Origin: Flabesymbios commensalis
Taxonomy: Eukaryota; Annelida; Polychaeta; Terebellida; Flabelligeridae
NCBI GenBank assembly: GCA_964017125.1
Contig: OZ024914.1
Span: 21,758,282 to 21,822,281 of the forward strand
DNA: 64,000 nucleotides
Direction of reading: 5' to 3'
Of this stretch, positions 14,301 through 26,300 are shown piece after piece (position 1 is the stretch's first letter; the number at the start of each line of letters is the position of its first letter). Position numbers and translations under genes: made by a program. The notes below the pieces were generated by a model. It saw nothing but the letters and a program-made list of their open reading frames with translations. It had not been told where the DNA came from and searched no databases.

Positions 14301-17300
14301 ATACACATGGCTGGCCAGACAGTTAATTTAGGTCGTCCATATACGCATGCTGGTGAGACAGTTTAATTTAATATCCTCAATATACACATGCCTGGTCACA
14401 CAGCTTTATTTTAGATCGTCCATATTCACAGTGCTGGTCAGAAAGTTTAATTATAGATCGTCCATATACACGTGGCTGCTCAGATAGATGGTTTCGATTA
14501 TTACACAAGTACTGGTCAGCTAGACAGATGTATACATGTATATATTGTGACGGATACCGGTCCACTATTATTGACAGGTCAGATATTGGACGATGGTGAA
14601 TGTTTACTGGTCAATTTGTCTCGCTCTTTACCACTGTGGACGTGCATGTTCCCACTGGTAACGCTAGACATACATCATCTTATTGTGAGATATGTGTAAT
14701 GTCTGATATCAATTAAAATTCCCAGCAGACACCAGACGCCTACCTGAAAACTGACAGAGCCAAATGACAAAAGAACATCCCCATGTCATTGGTAAACGAC
14801 CAAAAGAGATGTAACATAATAATTTACCGATTGATGGGGTTAGTCCTTTTGCTCAAAAGGGGATACAGCTCATGAATTGTGCGCGGACAGATTATGTCAA
14901 CACGGAGCTGTAAAAACTATTTTATCAGCACTCAATGCACCTACTGACCGAGGCGGTATAATGGAATCTACTCAGAGCTAAGCATTTACAACAAGATGCT
15001 GTTTCAAGGAAATTGTCGTTCTGAATCTATCCTCCTTTTATGGATTTTGTTGGTATTTGCTGACGAACAGCACTGGGACAGTGACTTCGGACTCGTTACT
15101 TCTGGAACATCGCTCAGTGAGGTCACATAATTAATATTCCAGTGGTATTGAGGATGAGAAAAATCGCCTTGGTATGAATGAATGAATGAATGAATGAAAT
15201 GAATGAATGAATGAATGAATGAATGAATGAATGAATGAATGAATGAATGAATGAATGAATGAATGAATCTTTGTGCACATGCATAGGCTAAACTGGGACA
15301 GGATAACATCCTGAGGATGGTGAGAAGAATGAGATGACACTGCTTCCAGAAAAAGGATTCCAAATTCAAAACCTGGCGGTCTGAGTCCGAGGACGCTACC
15401 ACTCGGTCACACAGGCGCCCACAATATTGAATCTTTACGAGTGAGTGGGGAAGAAACATTTTGTATTTTTGAAACTTGAGAGCGGAGACGAATCTGCGAT
15501 CTCCGACTTTCCAAGCAAGTAGCTTTAACTACAACACCAGGGCCACCGCCCAAATTTGTTGGTGCCAATAAGGAGTATGTATCCTTGTTGGGTGTGATTA
15601 TTATGGGGCCCAGGAGGTCTGGAGAGAGCATAAGTGGGAGCGAAAAGGCTGGAAGGGAGTGAAGTCGGGTCACATTGCAAGAGAACACTCGGCACTTTTG
15701 GGCATTGTATGGTCGGCTTATAACATAAAATAAGCAATGCAATACTGAGAAATCTCCCAAACGTACTTATGAACACCTTTAATCCTTAAAGCGCTGAAAT
15801 AATATGTTTATATAAACCAAGAAGATTATTTTTAGTTTGAAGTCATCATAAATATATTTTTGTGTCATTTGACCACCTATATCTCGGTCTACGGCCATTA
15901 TAAATATTTTACTTTTTCAGTGCGAAGATTGACTTTAGACGTCAACGTTAGATTCTAACGTCTAAAGCCCTGGGGGCAGGCATCACAAGACGCTGGTTCT
16001 CTCTCCCCAAGTACGTTTGAGATTCAGTCAGCATGGAGTTAACTCAGGACACATTGTATGAGAGCGCTTGGGGTCGACACACCCAGAAAAGACGTATGGC
16101 TTTGCACTTTCTCTAGTAGGAACGCCTAAAGAAACAGCCAAACCAATAAAGCCAGATTGCTGGAAAACGGCAACTGTGTTATAAATCTGAGCAGGATTTG
16201 CCGGGTATTTGTCACAGGTTGGCTGCCTCGTTTGGAGGCGGGGAACCCACATGGGCTAACAACTAGTGGACACAGCGAGGTCAATGTCAGTCTGGGATGG
16301 ACCACTGATTGACCTTACGACCGCAAAGATTTAGTCCTTCAGTGTGTCAGATAGTATCGTTGTTTATTTGTTGTTCCAAAAGCTGATCAATTTCAGATAA
16401 CGCGAACGGTGCTATCAAAAAGGTTTTCTATCGTTTGTACGACTGAGCATGTTAACATAGGAATCAGAATCAGAATCAAAATCAGAATCAGAAATGTTTT
16501 ATTTGACCTAGATATTATATACATTTTTCATACAATGTGTTTGGTATACAAGTGGTCAGGGAGACTCCCCTTAAGGTCAGTAAATGACCGCTGACAGGAG
16601 GGCCACCCCTTAGAAAACTTACAGATACAATATATATTTTCTCTTTGCGTTTGCAAAAATAATATATAGTAATAAAAATTGAACGGTAATTAACCAGTTA
16701 ACGGTATAGAATAGATTTAACAGTAATCAGAAGAGCAATATTGGCTTTATAATGACACGTGTATGTATCGTTGCTACAGACTCAGCAAACACAACACGTT
16801 GACCTAGCGCTGGGCCAATGCTGGCCCGGCGTCGTAGACGGGTCAACGTGTCGTGTCTGCTGGGCTATGAAAGCACAGACCAGCAAACACGAGACGCTAT
16901 ACCAATACCGGTCCAATTTTGGGCCAGGGTCACTGACCCTGGACCAACATCAGCACCGGCCAACGTAACATGTTTGCTGGGCATGCATGGTAAGTCGAAT
17001 TACGGAGGCAATGACTAAATACATACCTGTAAAAAGACTCGTTCACTCCGCGCTGGCCCAATGCTGGGCCAGTGTCATAGACAGTGGACCAGCACTGATC
17101 CAATGCAGAGCGAACAAGACTGTGTGTCGGGAAAACATGTGGGGCAAATTTATAGAGGCCTGTCCAGACAAATATAACAGTTATCAATATTACATTCATC
17201 TTTATAAGTATTCAAAATGATATTTTTTATATATATTGCAAAACCGTGTAGGCTGTGAGTTGTAGTTTTATTTAGTATGAATTGATCAGTATTGTTTAAT

Positions 17301-20300
17301 AAATACGGTAAACTGTTGCGAACACAAAGATTCGCATATTCGAGTCTGACTCTATGTGTTATATAGTTTCTCCGTCTTGTATTATGTCATGGTTTACAAA
17401 ATTAAAAACGAGATCCAATGAAGTAAAGTATTTGGGGGTTTGATTATTAATTAACTTGTGATATAATTTGAGTTGTTGTATTTGATGTATATCTTTCATT
17501 TTAAGAAGCTTCAAATGTTTGAAAAGGGGATCAGTATGGGCATTAAATTTACTTAATGAAATTATTCTGACTACTTTCTCTTGTATTTTAAATATTCTTT
17601 GATGGTTATATCCCCGTGCCAGAATACAATAGTTAATGTGTGGAAGAAAAATAGAATTATAAATAGTTAAGAGAATGTGCTGAGGTGGGAAGCGTTTTAA
17701 TTTATTTAGGATACCAACACATCTAGATAACTTGAGAGATATTTTGTCTGTATGCCCATTCCAACTTAACTTTTTATCAATTGTTACTCCCAAAAAGTCA
17801 AAATTAGCTACACATTCTATGTTAACATTATTCATATTTATTATTGGTATTTCTACTCTTTTTTTGTGGCATATGAAATATAATAAATTTAGATTTAGTT
17901 GTATTTAGAGAAAGTTTATTTAATTTGAGTCATTTATCAATCTTACATAGTTCCTTATTTATATTACCATTAAGGGTTTCATTCTGTGATTTAGGTTTAA
18001 AAGCTTTGAGCGTGCTACAAAGAATTGTGTCGTCTGCATACATTATTAAACTAAAAATTGTGCTTGCTGAAGAGAAGTCATTTATATAGATGATGAAAAG
18101 TAATGGACCTAAAATTGAGCCTTGTGGCACTCCTGTTTTTATGTCTGTAAAATTAGATGTTGTATTTAAATACTTCACATATTGCTTGCGGCTTGATTTA
18201 TAACTTTTAAAAAATGATAAAGCAGTTGCTTTTACCCCATAATAGCTTAATTTGTCCAAAAGAATATCATGATCGAGAGTATCAAACGCTTTTGAAAGAT
18301 CTAGAAAAATTGAGATTGGTACGTCACCTGAGTCCATATGTTTTATGGTTTTGTCTACAAGTTATACAACTGCAGATTCTGTAGAATGTTTTTCCTAAAA
18401 CCGTATTGACTTTCAAAGTACAAATTGTGAAGATTAAAGTGATTATGTAATTGGTCAAAGATGACACGCTCAAATATTTTAGAAAAAACCGGAAGTAGTG
18501 ATATGGGACGGTAATTGTCCAAAAGTGTTGGGTCATTTTTCTTAAATATTGGGACAATTTTCGCGATTTTTAACTTGTCTGGAAAAACTCCACTTGCAAG
18601 AGATTGATTTATAATAAATGTTTTTGACTTTGTGATATATGGCGTGATTGTTTTTAGTAGTTTTGTAGTTATCTTATCAATACCACAGCTATTTTTTTAG
18701 GAAAGCTTGTCGATTATTTTTATTACATCGGCTTCTTCAACAGGTTTAAAGTTCAATACGTCAGAGCACGGGTTATTCAAATAATTTTTGAATGAGCCAT
18801 GCTCTATATTACCTATGATATTTGCTACATTGGGCCCAATGTTACAGAAAAATAGATTAAACTTATTTGCAATCGTTTCTTTATCGGAAACAGTACTCCC
18901 ATCTATTTTAAAGTGTTCAGGAAAATTATGTTTATTATTACTTTTTTTGTTTAATATGTCTTTTATAGTTATCCAAGTATTTTTAAGTCATTTTTATATT
19001 TAGTGAAACATGAGTAATAATATGTTTTCTTCGCATTTCGTATTAGTTTCTGTAGTATCTTGTTATAAGAACTAATATTATGTTTAACAGTTTGATATAA
19101 AATGGTATTGCGGGGGGTTGTCTTTAGTCTATGGTTTAGGTTATCTTTGAATTTTATTGACCTTATAATTCCGGCAGTAATCCATTTTGTATTTTTATGT
19201 ATGTGTTTGTTATACTTGACTAACTTGGCTGGGAAATGTTTTTCATATTTCTCTTGAAGTTTGTCACTAATTATATTGTAGTTTTGATTTGGATCACCTA
19301 CAGGGTTTAGATTAATCAAATTGTAGATATTCGCTTCAGCAACAGCCTTAACGAATTTTTGAACAGATACTAGATCGGTTTTTTTTTTTAATATGAACTT
19401 TGGTTTTTCGGGGGGTGCTCGGATTGACTTAAATGTAATAAAATAAGGGTGGTGATCAGAAAGGGTATGAGATACAATACCTGCTGTGGCATCAGATATA
19501 TTAGGAGTGCATTTACACAAAGCATTATCAATCAGAGTACCCCTTCTGAGAGAAAATCTAGTAGGTAAAGTTATTTTAGGAAAAAAGTTGTGTGATATAA
19601 TATTATCTAAATATCCACTGAATATTGGTCTCTCGTTTGTTTTAAGAAGATCTATGTTAAAATCACCTAAGATGGAGCATTAAATAGGATTGAGTTCTTC
19701 GATAAATGTATGATAATTGCATTTGTATCTCTCGGTGGTCTATAAATGTTGCCTATAATAATATTACGTTCCAGCTGGCTGCCCAATATTTCTATAAAGT
19801 GTCCTTCCCAGATATCAGATTTCTTATAAAGTGATAAATGCTTATAATGGAAACGAGTGCTGATATATATTACGAGGCCGCTATGACCGCTACATATTTC
19901 ACCTTGCGATAACATAGTATACGCGTCTAATTGAAATAACGAAGTGTCTGAGATATCGGACAGCCAGCTTTCCTGTAAACAAATTATACTGAACTCACTG
20001 TTATGGGTTTTCAATAATTATACATATATTTTTAGTTGATCTAATTTTGTATTTAAAGAAGCTATATTCATACTTAAGATTAAGAAATTTTGCCTTCTCT
20101 CTCTTAGGTGCGAAAGAATTTGTTCATCTGAATAGTAGAAAGAATGTCTGATCAAATCATATAAATCATTGTTATCATCCTCATTAATATTGCCGTCTGG
20201 CACAATAATATTATTTAGAGAATTTTCATCAAAACCTCCGTAATTCGATAGCATATCTCCAGTCACTGACATTTATTATTATTTTTGCAATTATTATTAT

Positions 20301-23300
20301 ACCGTGCCTATTTATTATGATTTTATTCGTCAATACTGCATGGCTTTTGGATCAGTTGTCGCCACAAAGATTCATTAGTCATGTGTGGGTCTAAGAATGT
20401 GAAATAAAGTACCCTTCAGCACTAGATCTTCCTATTTGCTGCGAATCTCAGCGGTGACTTTTTCTGTTAGACTGTGATTTGTAAACTGCAGATGTAGAGC
20501 TGATTGATTCAGAACCACCCCGAATTCATGTAAAAACTCAAAGTTGCAATAATAAGCTATAACGCTATAAGTGAAGAATACAATAATTAAAAGCTTATTC
20601 TGTGTATTTGCGGCACTGATAAGGTTAATGACAGACGTATAAGCCGTTTCCACCGAACAGAAGATCGTGGCAGATTGTATTTGTTGACTAAGGCGCCGAG
20701 GTGATAGGAAGGCAGCTGGACACAGGTCAAAGATTGATGTTGATCATGTTAAAAGGGCCATACACTGACCACACTGACCACAGCAATCAATCAGACAACA
20801 GCCACAGGTCTGACCACCTGGCCATCCATCATTTATAATAAACAGGTAGCAAAGATAGATGAATCTGGTTCTGATATAATGTTCCCAGTTAAGGAACTTT
20901 CTTCTATGGGAGCGGTCAATGAGGGCTATGACTCAGCTTAATGTCCGGGCTTAATGTAACAATAATAATAATATAATATAATAATATAATAAAGATTACA
21001 AACTGATAAACTACAGCCGGAATAGGTTTACGAGTTGAATAAGTTACGACTTTAACGCTTGGATGCTGAGCCCATATTTATCTTTGCCTGGCGCCACGAG
21101 AATACAAAAACTTAAAGGTGTAGTCAACTGTCAAAATACGCGGCACACTCACCAAATGGTGGTTTATTGTCGGCCAACGTCGCAGATGTTGGTCTAACAT
21201 TAAAACAACATTGGGCCAAGTTCTCGTTGGAGTAGTATCTTGTAAACAGTTCAATCGCTTATATTAATGCTGTCAAAGTGTACTCGATAAGCGAATGTAA
21301 GCCTACACTTGCCCGTCCCACACATGCGCATTTCACAGCTGTGTGAATCATTAAAGTTGTTTAATATTTCTCATATAGTTCCCCGTTTGACATGCGTTCT
21401 GACCATTGTCAATACTATTAAAGCTAAGAAATTTTGCCCAAAATGAAGGAAAACGTTGATAAAACTGAGCCCTGGTTCAATATTGATGCATCTTGTCGCC
21501 AATGTCATATTATGTGATTTACTTGCAAAAGAAACTACCAGTTTCTCAGATGATGTTTACACTGTCTTTAAAAAAAATCGCTTGCAATTTCCCATACTCT
21601 AGTGGACTAAATGAATGACGAAGTGGTTTGTTTAATGATGAAACAAAACTTCAAAATACAATTTATTACTCAGATACTATGAGACCTAGATATTATCTGC
21701 AAATCTGGCATTTGATTCTGGTTTTGAGGAAAATGTATCTCATGTAATATTTTTGGTAATAATTTGCTGTATGTCAAATAAGTTGTGGGGACTATCAGTT
21801 CTTATGTGATCAATACAACACTGAATACAAGGCATGTGAAACATGTTTTACATAAGTAATGTTTGAACAACTGGATGGCTTATTGTATGATTTCGTCAGC
21901 GGAGAAATATAACAAAAAAACATACATATTTAATATTAGTAAAACACACTAAATTCTTACCAATCAACTAGCCCACTCTACACGTATATTTAATGACAAA
22001 GCATAGTTAGCATGGTTTGAAGTATCGTAAGATCAGAGATATTGACAGAAGTTAGAATGATAATAAATAAAAATTACACCAACGCTTCATATCACCCCGT
22101 GTCGGAAGAATAACACTTGTCAAGAGAATACCGGCGAAAATGTTAAAGGCCATGTAGACCAAGAGATGGCGCCAGAGAGCTGACATCTCAATGTGAACTT
22201 TAACCGCAGCTGTCCTGTTGCAAGAGCAATGGACGTAAGGACGGATTATAAAGACCTCTGCAGATGTTTGTCCATCCTGCAGCCAACGTGTCCTGTTAAT
22301 CGAGCATCAGGCAATAGCTCTAGGTAGGGCCAATGTTAATAAGCATTGGACCGCCCATCACCCACTGTTATGTGGAGGTATTGCCCTGCAGTCTCCAGGA
22401 TTCTGGCCTCGTCTCCCCAGAGATCCTGAAGGCGTCAATGACTCCGTAGATAGGACCCACAATGAATGGATGAGATCCCACCTCATTGCCTGACATCCAT
22501 TCCCTGCAAACATGGGGTATTGAGGCAATGGTAGTTTAAAGTTATGCCAGCGTCGCAGACGGTGGACCAACATAAACCAGCATTGAATCAACATATCTTC
22601 TGTGCTTGGACCCAATTTCCCAACAAACACAAGACGTGTATCCAATTTTGTGTTAATGTTGGGTCAGCGTCGCAGACGGTGGGCCATCATTAAACATGCA
22701 ATGGATCAATATATCATTAATTTTCTGGGACCCCATTTCCCGACATCTACTCCATACATACGTGGCTTTATTCAGCCAACACTAGACAATGATCCGACGT
22801 TGAACCAACATCTGTCCAGCACCAAACCACACTTGGCCAATATATGTCGTCGCAGCAGTATGGACCTGAGACATACAGAGGTCAGCAATGCAGCTCTGTC
22901 ATGTTATATATATATGCCATGTCATAGACATATCTGAACAAATGATCAGCCTTTTATATGAGATAATATGAGATATGAGATAATATATATTATAATATAA
23001 TATGAGATAATCATGTAAGAGTTTGTAGAGTTTTTAGATACAGGCCCCCAGTTGTTCTTTCTCTTCATCCAGCAAATATCTACACACTTCAAGGCGCGTA
23101 ATAAGTTTGTTGTTAAAATGTAATATTTAATCTAATAAATGTGTTATGCAATCAAGAATTAGGACAAAACAAATTTTCTAAGATGTGAATAACGCCTATT
23201 CAGGGCTGTAAAAGTAATGCAGTCATTTAAATAGTTGAACTGTTTACCTGGCTCTATGTTTTGTTGTTATGATATGTGGGTGTTGTACACAAAATGGAGA

Positions 23301-26300
23301 TTAAAAGGTTTACCACAATCACTGAAAAAGTCATTAAATTAGTGTATGTATAGTTATTCCCATTGATAAATGTTCGGTTGTTTTGGTATTTCTGATTTTC
23401 AGAATAATTTCCAAGAAACAGATTTAAGCATAAGTCTCATAAGTCATAAACGGATAAACAATAATCAATGCTCGGCAAGACGCTGGGTATCGCTTGTTCA
23501 ATGTTGCATCAACGTCTAAGACATTAATAAATGATAGTTGTCCAACGTCTCATGGTTGGGTTGATAAATGCATGGCACAATTTTCATGACGTGAGCTTGT
23601 GTCTGGTCCTATCTGAACTCGATGTTTTAGACGGAAACAATAGGCTTATACATCTACCAATAGCCAATAGTAAAGGACTATCCTATTTCAATCTCATTAC
23701 GTACATGGGATTGGAAAGCAGGGATTATGTATACTGGGAATACTTTCAACTTTCTTAGGCCTATAATAAAAAATATGTAATGTTCATTTCTGATATAACC
23801 AAATATATATGTGACCTGTTTTAAATATGATGAAAATAGATTCACATATTATAGCAGTTTTATATATTTATCTTTGCGTTGGTGTTGTCCGCTCACATTT
23901 AAGCATAATACGAGTAGGTGTGTAGTGATTTCTCTACGTATAAATTCCCAAGTAAAAGCATGTGATGGGAATAGGTCAATTGTTTAAAAAATTATACTTT
24001 AAAAGATGTATTGTCCCACATAACGTTTCATGTTTTTGGCACTTTTGCCATTGCATCTTGTAAAATTAGTAATCTCTTACTATCCATATAGCTTCCTAGT
24101 TTGGTAGCAATACACATGGCCTACATCTACCGCCTTTTCCCTTCTCGATCATATTTTAAGGAAAAGAAGCTGCGGTACAAGTATGGTGGCAGCTGATAGC
24201 CACGTTTGTCACCCCCCCCCCCCTCTCACAACCCACTATGTGCGCAGCCAGACACTGATCGATGTCACCGCCTCTGATTATTGACGTAAGTGATTTGAGA
24301 AATGGGTGGATCGATCTAAGGTGCAACATATCTAAGGGCCCCTGTCCCATCAGCATGCCCTGGTGACTGGCCCACCGACCCACTGTCTGCACAAACTCAT
24401 TTCACCGACACGGCGATGGACCAGTACAGGCGTTACGTTGGGTCAAATTATAGCGATTGTGGTCCAACATGAACCCATCGATGGGTTTACTTTGTCGGGT
24501 TCACCAAAGGCGTGGAATAGGGGGGGGGGGGGATTGGCTCCAATCAGCTTGACGCAAGTTTGGTCATTTATGTGTCACCTGAACTCCTGCAGTGCTGGCT
24601 GCAGACGGTAATATATACCCTACTATAAATTCCAAGTGTTCTTTTGGTAAGGAATTAATAATACTAAATTAAATAATTTAACCATATGTAATCATAATAT
24701 ACAGTACAACTCACAATTTTACAGCATTAGTTGTACAAAGCATATTGTCTTTGCTTCGTTCACAATAAAACAGTTCGATTTGTCGCAACCACAATGGATT
24801 TCTTTTGTAGGACGAAACATACAATTTATACATAATATATCAACGTTAACTATGTATATAAAGAACAATGCTTCTCTTTTCACACCCCCCCCCCCCCCCC
24901 CGCAAAAGAGGTCATGTTTTTGGTCGTGTCTGTTTCTCTGTTTGTTTGTCGGTCCGCATGATTACTTACCAAGTAATGATCAGATTTATCTACCGCATGT
25001 GTGTCTCGGGCCAAGGAACAATCCACTAATTGTTAAAGATGATCCGTATTACTATTCGGATTACGATCTGGATCGCGCAGTGGAGATTTGCAGTCCCTAA
25101 CTGACCGTCTTTCTTATTTACCATAATTATTTATTTTTATTCTATTGAAAATTTGCATTGCATTCAGCATCCTCATTATTTTGAACTTTGCTCGGCGTAC
25201 ATCGCTTTGTTTCTGTCAGCACAATTATAGGTACTCGGTTCGGATTAGCCGTCAGCCAGTGCTAACATGTAGATCTGGAGTAATCCACTTGTGGTTGACA
25301 GACTGTGATGTACACTTAGTGCTGATTGAAACTTGTGTGCTCGTGTCACTATCTCAGAGAACAACACGGGACGTTCATGCAATATTGCAGCAGTGTTGGG
25401 CCAGCGTCGCAGACGGTGGACCATCAATGCTCCAACATAGGGCGAACCCCTCTTATCTATCGGCAACCTCCACTGAAGTCCTTTCTGGACAGAAATAGAA
25501 ATCGACGTAATGCAATATTCACTGCCTCTTCCTGGTCATATATATCCTCTCGTTCATCACAAGCAGAATACATGAATGTTGTATTAGACCAAATCTGTTC
25601 ACCATAGGCTAAACTGAACCGAGACAGGAATAAGGATAGATCCGTATGTGTTTGGTGGACATAAAAAACTGTTTTGCATTGCCCACATAATAGGTGATAA
25701 GATATGTTTATACTAAAAGCATTCTTTTTAAGGAGCTTGAGGCGGTTATAACACGTGTGAAAAGTCATTCTTCCACAATTTAATTATATCACGAGATTAC
25801 GACGCGGGAAACACATCTATAATTTTATCTTCTACAAAAGTGAGGAATAGTTTTTGGTGAAATTTTGTAATATCACAAGCTATGTATTAATAATATTATT
25901 GTAATGACGAAGCGAAGACATGGCCATATGTTTATAATTGCTTACTAGCAGCCATGCTTACGGGAATTTAATTTTTTCCATAATCAATAACATGTAGGCT
26001 TAACTGGCTTTGAAAAATGAGTATTTTCTTTGGTCTGTAACAGAACGTGAACCAGATTCATATTTTGTTCTCATCGGTAACCACTTTATGCGCCCCATGG
26101 TCTGCCTGTGTGGCGAAGTCTTTAACGTAATGAGAAACAAGGATCATCATTAGCACCCGAGGGAAATCTAATAAAGAACACTTGTAATTAGTGTAAGACA
26201 TAGTGACAGCCGGGATTGGATGACTAGTGTAAGGGGGTAGACACAACCCCAAAGTTGGATTGATTGAGGACCATCGTCTCAGACGCTGGTCCTTTATTGA

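Noticed and set aside
13037-14490. CRISPR-like spaced repeats
   Set aside because: Units are contiguous satellite monomers without unique spacers, in an animal genome.
15004-15459. Open frame with IHSF repeats (also at 41666-42019)
   Set aside because: Translation of (TTCA)n; the rest is SINE sequence.
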